Below, piece by piece: positions 1-12,011 of a DNA stretch of 64,000 nucleotides. The position numbers were made by a program, and so were the translations under genes. The notes under the pieces were generated by a model. It was not told where the DNA came from. It worked only from the letters and a program-made list of their open reading frames with translations, and searched no databases. How positions within the stretch are numbered: position 1 is the first letter of the stretch; each line of letters starts with the position of its first letter. Source of the DNA: Lates calcarifer (taxonomy: Eukaryota > Chordata > Actinopteri > Centropomidae); the NCBI RefSeq assembly GCF_001640805.2, contig NC_066833.1, forward strand, positions 2,970,243 through 3,034,242. Direction: 5' to 3'.

Positions 1-1380
1 AACTGTTGTTTAAACTCAAACAATATTGGAACATATATTACACATAATGACAACATAAACAATTTAACAAATATTAAAACAGCTCAGTGTTAGTTTGCAC
101 TTTGGCTAGCCAGATGCTGCACTTAAAATAAATAAAAATAAAATAGAGAAAATGGTGGCCCCGAGAAGGAGGACGTAGGGAAGTAAAGCAGGACAAACTG
201 AAAGCCTGAAAAACACGCCCCACAAGAGTGGACTGGGCAGAAAGGGTTAAAACAAAGATGGAGATGAGGGTATGAGTCTGGACTTGAGGTAGCAGAGCTG
301 CTGTGCGACTGTTGTTGTTTGGTATGGGGTGATGATATCTCCAATTCATTTGTGGTATGTTGGGCATATCTGTGGGTGAGCAGTTTGGCCATAGGGTATG
401 TCCCATTCTTTTGCCATGTGTCACTGTGTGTGTGTGTGTGTGTGAGTATGCATACTGTGGATTCCTGGTGTGCAGGTTGCATGTGGGAGCAGAGAGAAAG
501 CACCTGGCTGAGAGGTGAGTCACAGACGCAGGTAATCGCTCTGACATTTAATTCTAATGAAGTACTCAGAAGATAATGGTACCTGTTGGCATTAGGAGAT
601 ATGCACATACACACACAACTGCATGCAAAACACAAGCACACAAATACACATGTACACACACAAAAAGCCCTCCTCAACACTTACCACTGTAAAACCTGTG
701 CTTAAGACCCTGACTCATACACATTAAGGCAGTGAATGCGGAGGAGGAAGAAGTGTATTGAGGCCCCAGACAAGATGACAGTCAAAAGGACACTTAGACA
801 GCCAAACAGTGGCAGCGCTAACAGGAGGCAGACGGCGGGGACGAAGGAAGAGGGATGGAGAGGGTAAAGAGGTGACTAATGCAGGAGATGCTGATTAGCT
901 TACTTGAAAACACGAGTCTGAGAGTTGGAAAGAAATGGAAAGTGAGTTCATAGTTCCTGCAGCAGGAGTACACTGAAAACTCTCAAATTAACTATTTCAC
1001 TTTGGAGGAAAAGGGGAATATTCTCACAAGTAATATTGTAGTCAAACAAAGAGTGGGCCGTTTCACGAGCTGAAACATTTCCAGTTGGCCTCCAATTGCA
1101 GTGCATTTATTCGAAAAGGTGAAGGGTAAGATGCAGTAAATTAAAGTGGGGGTTTCTCAGTTGCCAGTCTGTGTATTTGCATGTACAATAATAATAACAC
1201 AGCCATGCATATATGTGTGTACGTGTGTGCGTGTGAATGTGTATGCCGAGCTCATCAGCATGTTTAAGGTCACCTCTGATGTCACCCTGTTTCCCCTCAG
1301 TGAAAGGGTTGACTGCTGATTGTGGTCTGTCCCTGACTCACTGTGGTTTCCCTCTATCAGATATAGCTGTCTGTGTGGAT

Positions 1381-1422
1381 GTGTGTGTGTGTGTGTGTGT
1401 GTGTGAGTGAGTGAGTGAGTGA
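1381..1422. repeat. Compound (GT)n(GAGT)n microsatellite
   Basis: About twelve GT units are followed directly by GAGT tetranucleotide units, with no interruption at the junction. This is a simple sequence repeat in non-coding DNA. Confidence 0.9.
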
Positions 1423-1882
1423 GAGAGGAAAAGAGAGAGGTAGAAAGAGAATGACCATAGGAGTGAGAGACTTTTCAGTTTTGCGATGTGAGTCAGATGT
1501 GTTGCAGTCGTAAATGGCGGGGTAAATGTTAGGACTCGAGGTCACCCGCCGCACCACAGAGATCGCAGCACTAGCTCTCCCTCATTTCGCCTCTGAGATT
1601 TTTTTCTTCTTCTTCTTGTGCCCACACACACACCAAAAAACACAAAGTACAAAAGCCCTCATTTATTTAACCTCTGTCAGAGTTTTGATGTTTTTGACAC
1701 ACTGTAAAACGCCCATGTGGTTTTGGGAAATTCTGCCTTTGAATTTCTTGCTCTTTTGTTCTGTCTCCCCACCACCACCACCACCACGCAAGAACAGTCA
1801 CTACTTGCTGATTGTCAGCTTGTGCAAAGACTACAATGACTTTATGAGTGACTGTGATTGTGTATTAAAGAGACAGACACAC

Positions 1883-1884
<2 letters not shown>

Positions 1885-1914
<30 letters not shown>
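1885..1914. repeat. (GA)n microsatellite
   Basis: An uninterrupted GA dinucleotide run of about 30 bases follows a short degenerate (GACA) lead-in. Confidence 0.9.
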
Positions 1915-1917
<3 letters not shown>

Positions 1918-4452
1918 AAGAGAAAAATGCATGTTTGATAAAGAAATCTACCAGTGCGGCTCAAAAGCCCTTGAAATTTCGCTTGTTGCTCCGGTAACAG
2001 CAAGGACAGATTCAGGTGAGTATCAGAGTAAAAATGTGAGCGCAAATAAACTATACATGCTTTTTTCCTTTGTGTATGTGTTTGAGTACAGTTGTGGAAA
2101 CCACTGAATTTGTCTTTGACGAATGCAACAGGTCTTGATCCTCATCTCTGTCAGTTAATGCAGCATATTACTCACTTACATTTGTTTCGGCACATCATTC
2201 TGCCGATCCTCTCTCCACTTGAGAAAGCCCAGCCTCGTTCCTTTCATTAGTTTAATAGTGGTTTGCCCTCACTAATGTTCATTGCTCCTGCACAACTTTT
2301 ATTTTCATCATAATTTTCTATGGCAGTGCAGCATTAGCGGCCTTTGCTGTCAACACATCTTTTCTTTATTTGGGGATGGAAGGGGTCTTTCTTTGGATCC
2401 CCCCCCCATTAAGTACATCCTTGTATCACCATTAAACATGATGCTTTTCATCTCATTCAAAACCGACAGTCCTTTTCACCAGGTTGTCACGCCCTCGTCA
2501 TTGTGTTGCTATTTGACAATGAATCCGCGGCTGGAGAAAAAAAAATCTTGAAAACTGACAGTCACTTCTCAGGCGTGGACCTTTTTTAAACAATGTTTCA
2601 ATTTTACTTTCAAATGAATATTTTTTTTTTTTTTTTGAAGCAGAAGCCCGTATTTGAGTGGTGGAGGTGAAACCCATTATAAGATGTGTCGGCGGAGAGA
2701 GGAGAGAGGAGAGAGAGAGAGGATGAGTGAGAGGGGGAGAGAGTGGCTCTGTGGTGTGATGAGTGGGCTGCCATGCATTCTTTTAGCCTTATTCACTGAG
2801 TGGCGTGGGCGGCTAATTCGTGTTTGCATTCACCAGGTTTACCTAAGGGGGAAATGTTTTATTATATGCTGTCTTTGAAATCGATGACTAATTGTACTCT
2901 TTTTTCTCTCCCTCTCCATCTGCTCGTCTCATGTCTATCCATCTCCCTCAGCTCCATTTTCTCCCGATCTTTGCCTCGCCACTTTTCCCCCCTTATGTCT
3001 CTCAACGCTGTCCCCTTCTGGACTTAGATCTAAGGGTTGCAGTTTTTGGGCGACAGTCTTGCAAAGGAAGGATGAGGATCTGTGCGGCTACAGTCTATCA
3101 GGATGTACCATAAAGGCTGTAGCTGCTGTAACATACAGCACAGTGGAAAAAAACGGTTTTATTCCATCAACTGAATCTCACAAAGAAAATCACAAAGAGC
3201 ACAGGAGAGCAATACAGACACGGCCTTGGGAACCGAGAAGAAAAGAATACACCGAGATCTTAAGAAATTGCAGGAGAGCGCGATTGAGAGGCATTAAGAC
3301 AGTTGGAAAAAAAAAACCTGAGAGAAAGAAGTGCATTCTCAGGACATGAGTCACTTCTGAGTGAAAGCTTTGTAATTTAAGCCACACACAGTGAAAGAGA
3401 AAGAGAGGGATAGATGGAGCGATACAGAGGAAAAGCAGACAGATGTAGACATTATCCATCACAAAAATCACCAGCTTTAACCACAGCACAGTAGGTGGGT
3501 TCAATTAAGTCGGTGGGTGTATCTGATGTGGCAATACTGATTCCAACTTACAATAATTACATACTAAGAAGCCGACAACAAGTACAGGTAAAAACAACAC
3601 ACTTGTACTTTAGGTTGGCATTCTTATTTAAGTGCGTGCCATCCACAAGGACACACTTTACCTACTTCTAGCACACACTTCAATAAATCCTCTCCAAATC
3701 ATCACGATTTGCTTTATTTCCTTACGTTTCCGTTTAGCAAACAGTGCATGTTGTGGATTAAAGATCAGTGTGTGTGCCCAAAAAAATGTTCAGGTTTTCT
3801 TTGTTAACTACCCAGGACCATGATGCCTACTATGAGGGTCTTGAGTCAGAGCAAAACAAACCTAAACAAACAAATTCTGTCAACCATAGCACTGTACTCT
3901 GTTGTATCAGAAATATGAAGTCAACAGAGGGAAGGCAGTCTTCTCAGTAAAAAAAAGAAAAAAAAGAAAAACACATCAAACATCAAACAGGCAGGTGTAC
4001 AAGAATGTTAAATCAAAGATGGCACCCGTTTTCTTCCTCACTCACAGAATGGAGATCTGTGTGCTCAGTGCTGCCACTGGTGGATAAAGGCCATACTGCA
4101 ATGATACTGATGGGGGAACATAAACTGTTGCACATCATCAGCTTAAGTACTGTTTTTTTTTTTGTTTTGTTTTTTACTCAAAATTTGCCTGATATTGATG
4201 TTGTCCCTAAGAAGATTGTTGTGAATGTATGAATGTATGAATTTTTATGAAAGCCCATATAATACGTCCCTGCACCAACTCAAAAACTGTTATTTACATG
4301 TTATTCTACCTCCAAGAGTTACAACAGCCTGTAAAACAACTCCACCTTGAGTACAAGGCTTCTGAGATGCTGCGAGTGGCCACTGTGTTCAAGGACTGTT
4401 AAAGTCTCTACCTACTATAAAATGTGGTTTGCTATTGTTACTTTTTGTCTAA

Positions 4453-4474
4453 TCTGCAGATATATATCTGCAGA
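4453..4474. repeat. Perfect 22-bp palindrome
   Basis: The stretch equals its own reverse complement. It consists of TCTGCAGA arms around an alternating AT core, and the symmetry stops exactly at the outer T/A pair. It could extrude as a small cruciform or be a remnant of a repeat. No gene lies nearby. Confidence 0.85.
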
Positions 4475-5129
4475 GGCTGATACTAAAAACTTCTTCACAC
4501 TTCACATTATTTGCCGAAGGCGGAAAGTTCTGTGCTGGAGGGGATCTTTAACTGATCCTTAAATCACGATATGTGTGTTAATATACACACACACTTTAGT
4601 TATGAGTCGTACTGTGGTTCAATTAACATTTGGGATATGATATTTACCTGTAATATTGTGTAACCTGATTTTGAAGCACTATCTGGCTTCATCTGCATCA
4701 CTGCAGGCCTTAACATCAAACTACTCTGTATCCATAGATTTACCTCAGCAGTTGAAGATGAATCTAATTTAGGTTCTGATTGCCTGAACTGTCTCACAGT
4801 TTGATTACCTGCAAGAGCAACAAGTGATACTGTTGCATGACCAGTGTTTCACACTCTGTGCTCTATCTACTTTATCTACTTTTACTTACAAACTACTGCA
4901 TGAATCTAGTTGAGGAACACATGGCAGACACTGATCAGAAACCTGCATGCTACAATATCCCAACGTCTGCCAGAGGAATCCAGCTGGCATTTTTAGGTTT
5001 CACAAACTGGTATATAGGATTATCCTGTTTTTAATACACAAGATAAAATGTAAATAAGACAGATTTTGAGTTGCTGGTGGAGCAAGTGATAGAGCAGGGA
5101 GAAACTGTATATCTAATATATCTAGTCAG

Positions 5130-5221
5130 TTTTCCCTTTCTTCCATCTTATTGCTAAGCTAGACTAAACACACCGCAGACTTATCTCTCATAAAAATGAT
5201 ACTGATCTTCATGTTACTCTG
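5130..5221. repeat. Decayed teleost dispersed repeat (family B)
   Basis: The GCTAAGCTAGACTAA string, the 'agactta' stretch and the 'atgatactgatctt' block match, in diverged form, a high-copy fish repeat recognised from memory by 'gctaagctaagctaacc...gtggtatcaatctt'. The copy at 40,825-40,971 in this window is clearer. The class is uncertain; it behaves like a short non-autonomous element. Confidence 0.4.
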
Positions 5222-8200
5222 GGGGCAATAGCAGTTTTCCTTTAAATTCATACTGCATGCCCTCCATTTAGTCGTATTCTAGATATACCAGTGAGGTGGA
5301 ACTGTCAAGATGCATCAGCTGAGCAGGAACACACAGTATCTACCGCTAAAATAAATCTTTCCTCTCTAAGTCATAAATAGTCTATTCTGTTATTTCCCTC
5401 GGTGATTCAAGAGTAATGTTTTCATCACTTGCTGTATCTATGTTATCTATATTATTAAGCGTGAGACATTATCTAGTGTTTTTTGTTGCTCTGAATCTGC
5501 TGATGTCAGGACATTTGGCTGAACACGTCAAATCTGTTTGATCCACGTGGCCAACTGTACACGAGTCATGTGGTATTTACCATGACCTGCCTCCAGTCCT
5601 ATCTCCTCTCTGACCACCAGCTACTATTTAATTTACTGTGGTCTGGATGATGACAGTGTCCTGGTTACATACACACGCACACGTGCACAAACCCGCACGT
5701 GTTCTTAAATGCAGTCCGTCCACTTGACAGCTGGTGTTTTCAATAAAATGGTCAGTAGGCCTTTTGTGTTTTTTTCTTCATCTTGGGGAACAAAAACAGA
5801 GACACATGTTATGAGTCACCAGTTTGTCACGATGATCTGTCAGGGAGGACGGTGTCCTGTGTTGGCGGCGATGAGGTCCCACAAGCGACAGAATGCTTTT
5901 ATGAACAGTACTGTGCTGCCTACTGCCAGAGCTGCGCACAGAAATATAAGAGAGAGCATCTGCCTTAGTGACAGACATCAGTGGAAAGACTCCGGCTCCA
6001 AATGACAGACAGCACTGCTACTAACCTGGAGCGACAAATACTGAAACGTGTTGTCACTTTAGGTTCCTCTATGTGTATGAAGAAGTGTTGCATTCAGAGA
6101 TTTCTTCACCTATTCTACACCCATACTTGTCAGTCTAACTTATGGCACATTTTCACACATCTATCTATGTGTCTACAGTGGTGGAAGAAGTAGTGAAATC
6201 TTTTACTTTTAAGGACAATTTATACTTCTGTGTTGAATCAGCACTGCAGGTACGATGTAAGTATGATGTAGCTGGGTATCCCTATGCCGTAGCAAACAGC
6301 ATAGCCTAACATGCACCTCCCTAGAACTGTGATTGGTCCGCTTGGTTGGCTCGTACATGTCCCTCAGTGGCCAGACAACTCACCCTCCCGTCTGCCTCGA
6401 CCAGTTCAGTGATCATACACACCACCTCCTCTGAATCAAAGTCTCAGGTTTGTGCCAGGTTAGCACCAGCTGATCACTTTCTATTTTACCTGCAATCAGC
6501 ACCAAATTAAATGGTTGTTTCCAGGAAACATCTTAGATTATTTGGAAATAAACTTAAATGCATCGTAAAATAAAGTGTTATCAGTCCTCCATTTAAGTAC
6601 AAAAGCACTATCGGCAAAAGGTCTGTATATCTCTCTATTGCAGTATTACTGTGGACAACTCCATGGCTCCACATTACTCCAAGAAACTTATTATTTTATC
6701 CAAAAGAAAGTTTTTCAGTCTCTGAAAACAAATATTCTGACAAATGGCACTGCAGCTGACGCCACGCCATGGGTCTGCCTGTCAGAAGTGTGCAGCTAAG
6801 TGACAGTTCAGATCCATTATTGTTCAGGAAAACCAATTAAAAACTTTCAAACATTTTAAATAACTAAATATTGCCATTCTTTGACAGAGCCTGTAATCAC
6901 AGGTCAAGTCTGATGTTTAGGAGGATTAAATGCAAACTCAAGTCCAACACAATGACACTGAGGTTTAAAATGGATTATCATGATTGTCAGAGGAGGGGAA
7001 ACAGTCATTATCCCCCAACTGAACCTCTTACTCTTCCTATAACTTAAACTGTGTTACTGAAACCAATGCCTCACAGGTATAGAAAGCAGTACACTAAAAA
7101 GGTGGAATGATTGCCCTGAGTTGTGAGGAAATCTATCACTAACTTCCTGGGAAAAGGTCTTAAGTTCTATTTGAGGGGTTTCCCACTGACATCCACAATG
7201 CAGCTCTTATAGACTTATAGAAAATAGAATAGGATTCTATTTCCAACCCCAATCCCAACCAACAATCACCACACCAGCATTTGCAGGAGTTCACCTGACA
7301 GCAGAAGGAACCCGACCTGGTTTTGAAACGGAGCTAGAAATGAGGGTAATCCCTAATATGGAAATCAGACACCTGTGCCAGAAAGTTTCAGGAACTAAGG
7401 TGAATAAAGTCATCTATCCAAAGGGTGCACACCACACACTCAGCTTGCCCTGTGTGTGTGTGACTTACAGTCACCATTACCCAACTGTTACAAGTCATTC
7501 CAAGTCTGTGACAAGGCAGAAGTGTAAGCTTCTGGCTGAAGTCCACCGTCAGTGCCAGCCCGCTACAGTAGCAGTGCAGTCCCTGGAGTCGGCAGGCGGC
7601 TTTGATCTGCCACCAGTGAAACTATATCAAAAGGACACACAGGTGATAAAGCAGTGCACAGTAATGTTCCTCCCCTCCCAGTCTTCTCGTCTTCCCCTTA
7701 TCAGCATGGCCTACATCACACAACTTTGAGGTCATGTACTGTGTGAACAAGCCCACGCATGGTGCTTTAAAATCCTGCCTACTGTAAGGAAAATGTGTGT
7801 ATAAGTGCACAGCAACATTTTAAAACACCAATTTTTTCTGGATGGAATACACTTGAATGTTGTTTACTTGTCAGCAAATCAGTTAAGATTCAATATAAGT
7901 CAATGTAATGAATATTTTAACTTATATGAGCCACAGAACATAAGAAGCTGTTAAAACCTTTCCCCTCCTTTCAAAGTTTTCTTTTCTTCTTCTACATGAA
8001 TGGATAAGATCATGTGAAAGGCACTTTCATGTGACGTAAGCACGAGCAGTTGTCATTTGCTGTATGGCACCCTATCACTGATAAGGATCGAGACATCAAA
8101 TGTTTTTCATGGGGTAACTTAGCAACCGCTGAGTCGGGAAAAGTAGGGCTGAGGATTTGAGGCTAGCTAAAAGTTCGACCGTCTAATTGTTGACATCAAA

Positions 8201-9730
8201 GAGGACTTTCACAAGCCATGTGACATCACCCTGTGGTACACTGGTCACACACAGATGGTATTGACCTAAACTACATAACCTCTAAGCACTTGAGGCCAAA
8301 ATAACAGAGCAGCCTGTCCTGAGCATGGCTGAGGCCAAAGTATGACACAATATTCTGATGTGAAACTAGAGGAGAAAAATGTTTTTTGGGAGCTGATGAA
8401 ACATGCATAAGATTTACTCTTACTTCTCCTTTGCTTTCAGCTATATTCATTAATTAAATCAAAAATAAACGGATAAATGCAACATAAAAGAAGCATTACA
8501 GTTGAAAATGGAGAAAAAACATGAAATTTTAACTCCAACTTTATCTGGATGTTGATTTTTATAAACCCAGTGCCTTTCAAGGTAGGACCTTGAAAACATG
8601 AGTGTCTTGAAAGGCCTTTTTCTATGGCACAAGGTCTATCTGCCACGGTTTTGTGTTGTGGAGAAAAGCAGTGATGGGAGAGGGAATGCTTCAGCTTTCT
8701 CCTCTAAAAGAAAGTCACATATTTCTAAATGAAAGGCCTTTCGCAACAAGGCTGCAATCATGTTTCTCTGAAAAGGCTGTCTGCCCTTTGACCTCAGATA
8801 TCTCTTATAGGCAAGAAAGGGAGGGAAAGGGAGGGAACAAATAAAAGAAAGCATGTTGACAAGCTTTTCCGTCGCTTCTTTTTCTAGACCTCACCTTTTC
8901 TTCCTAATATGGAACCTCTATCTTTCTATGCTCCTTCTTGTTTCGAGGTCATGTCAACGTTTATCAGTGTATCCATCCATTAGCCATCCAGCCATCCATC
9001 CTTCTAAGGTATTTGAGCAGGAATTAGCTGGTAATGCCAAAGCATTGTTTCCCACGCCGAACATGGAGGGGTTAACAGAGTAGCGTAGGAGTAGTTTCGA
9101 TCCGTCAGGTAGGTCAGGTTTCTCTTAACATGACTGCATACCTGTGTGAAACTGTGTGTATGTGTTTGTGTGTCCGCATGTGTGTGCATGCATTTGCATG
9201 CTTGTATTGAGACACCTAAAAAAAGGAGGCAAGGAATCCAATCATTCTTGACACGGCCGGCCCAGACAGTCACATCAGATTTCTGCACTTGCTCCAGCAC
9301 CATGTTCACAGATTCATCCCATACAGGAGACTTGGTGAACCCAAGAAGAAACACATACCTGGTTGAAAAATATAACATGTCTCCAAAATCACTAGTATTC
9401 TTTGGTAAAGATCAAAGAGGTCAAGAGAACATTTTATAAAAGAAAGTTTTTGAGCATAAAAAGTAATTCTTGACTTTTGAAATAGTGTAATGACAAAAAA
9501 AAAAACCAATCTTAACTCAAAGTCCACTTTCAAATGCATCTCACGATCTGCATTAACAGAGACTTGATGCAACCGAAAGCTCTGGAAAAGCGGCATAGAC
9601 CTTGAGTTACAATTTTTTTTAACGACAAAGAAATTCATCTGTGGGGATGTGAAAATTAGAAAGCCCAAGTGCACAAAGTGAGGAGTATACAGATGAGTAG
9701 TACAAGTTTTCTGACCTCAGTCCCAGACTT
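5222..9730. other. Non-coding stretch, no supported gene
   Basis: No coding exon is recognised. At 6175-6212 a 'gtggtggaagaagta...cttttactttt' string matches the start of a common fish repeat recalled from memory. A (TCCA)n-like patch lies at about 8970-9002 and short TG-rich tracts at 9150-9190. The longest frame (7340-7729) has no recognisable domain. Confidence 0.55.
6175..6212 (+). repeat. Fragment of a common fish repeat (family E)
   Basis: The sequence reads 'acagtggtggaagaagta' then 'gaaatcttttactttt'. It resembles the opening of a dispersed repeat with the consensus 'gtggtggaagaagtattcagatcctttactt', which I recall from many teleost genomes. Only the first part is preserved. Confidence 0.4.
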
Positions 9731-9920
9731 TGGGTTGAACTGGACCTCACTGACCAACATCAGCGCTGGACCTCTCTAATGCTCTTGTTGCTGCATGGGA
9801 GCAAATCCCTGCAGCCAGGCTCCAAAAACCTATGGAACCTGGAAAAGTGGAGGCTGTTACAGCAGCACATTAAAGCCTGGGTGGGTGTAGTATTTCGGTG
9901 TCCACATAGTTTTGTCCATG
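9731..9920 (+). mobile_element. Tc1/mariner-like transposase 3' remnant
   Basis: Blocks in order resemble the end of a fish Tc1-like element: 'gaactgga', 'ccaacatcag', 'tctaatgctctt', 'tgggagcaaatccc', 'gtggaggctgttacagcagca' and 'ggtgtccacatagttttg'. These correspond to transposase C-terminal residues of the type LTNAL...WEQIP...VEAV plus the start of the terminal repeat. Deletions and frame breaks leave no usable open frame. It is a molecular fossil, and a second copy lies on the opposite strand at 46,340-46,545. Confidence 0.55.
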
Positions 9921-11957
9921 CTTGTGCCTCAACTGCAGCCACTTGTAGTTAAAAGCATCTCATTTAGGTCAGATTTAGCTGCATACAAAGAGGCATGGCT
10001 AAGTGGAGGAATAGCCAGCATGAGCAGTGTACAGTATCTGTGTGGTGTAGGCAAGAGTGAGAGGAAGAGAGGTACTTTGAGTGTTATGTTTTTTAAACTT
10101 TAGCACACACACTGTGATGACAAGTGCTCATTCACACTGAGTCATCTTTTGTTTATGTTTTCAACTCTTGCAAGGAAATGTAATAGACAGAATGTCGGAG
10201 CTCTGAAAGACATTGTGCATTATAAAGCATCCTTGCTCTGTCGCCATGCTTTGTGCAGGGACAGTTTGAGTACCTGCAATCAGCCAGACACACTCAGTCA
10301 CTGTTGGGCTCTGTCCTTGTCTCCCACGCTCAGTTGCACACACACACACACACACACACTGAAAGCTAACTGGAAGGTGGTATCTTGGACTTGATTGAGC
10401 AACAAAAATTGCATTTCTTCAGACAACTTCACTTCTGCAGGTTTAATTGGTTGGTGGCTTTATTTTGGAAACAGGCCTATTTACTGATGATTTAATGATC
10501 AATAATGTGCAATGCAAATCGAAAGTAGCATGCCACAGAGTTTCCGTCACTCCATTCTACAAATTCTTGAACTGCTGAAGCAAATTAAATCATGAAGTCA
10601 CCTTAGAGGTAAATTTGTAGAGTTACAGCCCAATACTGGATTAAGTGAGTTATTAACATGGACGTTTTCTGCAGCATATATACACATATAGGCACACGCA
10701 CACACACACCTTGTTTAATCCCTTTCATGGCGGGTGGCTGTGCAGGCGGATGCTGTTTAAACAGAGCGGGCCCTTGATGTGGGGCCTCTAGGGGCCAGGG
10801 TTTGTGTGTGTGTCTTTCACCCTGGATGTGTATGTGTGCCTCCGAGTTTTCTGGCCATGGGAACAATGGTCCTTTAGAATGTGAGGTTACTGGTGCGCTG
10901 ACCCCTGGCAAATAAGAGCCATGTTCTGGCATTCCAGGCCTGATTGGCACTTTGAGCCTGCAGAGAGCTCAAAGGAGACACAGGAAATGTGACCAGTGTA
11001 ATTGGTTATATATTAGCGGAGCATTCTCCCCCGTTTAAATGATGGAACATTCTTCAGTGACACTTAAGGTGGATGGGGCTGGGATTCCACCAGCTACAGG
11101 GAGAGAGGGGAGGGACAAACAAGGGGGTAAAAGAGGGGGAGAAGACGGAAGGAAAGAAAGGCACCATGAGGAAGAAAAGAAGGTAAACAGGGCTGGGGAG
11201 ATATAAAGATTTAAAGATTTGTTCCAGTCTTCTTCAGGGAAGTGGGGGCTTTCATGAATGAGAGTGACCATGGAGAAAATACTGGGGTGGGGGTCATCTC
11301 TTGTCCACCTTGTGTATTTACCCGTGTAGTAGTGAATGGAGCTGTCAGATCACGATATGTTCAGCACTCTCCCTCTGAAGTGTGGCGAGTGGGGAGGGCT
11401 CCATGTGTGGAGGGTTGGGGGGGGGGGTAAGAGAAGGCCAAATCAGTAGCTTGACCTTTGACTTGGTGCTTGGTCGCAGTTCATGAAGGCTTCATATCAC
11501 TCTGCTGTCTCTGTGATGTATTTGTGCACACATCCGTTGTCGTGAGAGCTACTGTGTATCTAATCATCCCGTGCTGCAAGAAAACCCATTTGTGCATAAC
11601 AAGTATCGGTCAAGTAACAGCACTAATATTGGCCTGTGAAAGCAGCTTGAAAGCGTATGGATAGATCTGTAGCCCAGTGTCAGAGGAATGAGTTATTATC
11701 CCCTGAGGCTCAGCCAGGGGAAGCTTCAGAGGCAGCAGACCCACAGCACCACCCTGCATTCCTTCCTTATACAATGCATATAAGGATGGGATGGGTGCCA
11801 GTGGGTGCTAATATGTATTCACTAAAGTGATCTTATCTAGGCCCCGTCCTTTCAAAACAAAGTGCTTGTTGGGCTAGTTTAGATAACATTAGTCTGGCAG
11901 AAACCCCCACAGCTCATAGGCACACTAGATAAGTGCACAACAAACACACACACACAC

Positions 11958-12011
<54 letters not shown>

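Larger units (their letters stand above)
1..5129. other. Non-coding stretch, no supported gene
   Basis: No open frame here looks like a protein I know, and the longer ones run through CA/TG or GA repeats. Simple repeats seen are (TG)n at about 425-443, (GT)12 followed by GAGT units at 1381-1422, (CCA)n at 1769-1787, (GA)n at 1885-1914, a T run at 2621-2636 and GA-rich sequence at 2696-2740. A perfect 22-bp palindrome lies at 4453-4474. Nothing else is recognised. Confidence 0.6.

Noticed and set aside
1526..2107. 193-codon open frame on the plus strand
   Set aside because: It runs through CCA and GA microsatellites, and its composition reflects those repeats.
11944..12010. CA/CATA repeats considered as a CRISPR-like or satellite array
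   Set aside because: Units are 2-4 bases with no spacers, so these are ordinary microsatellites.
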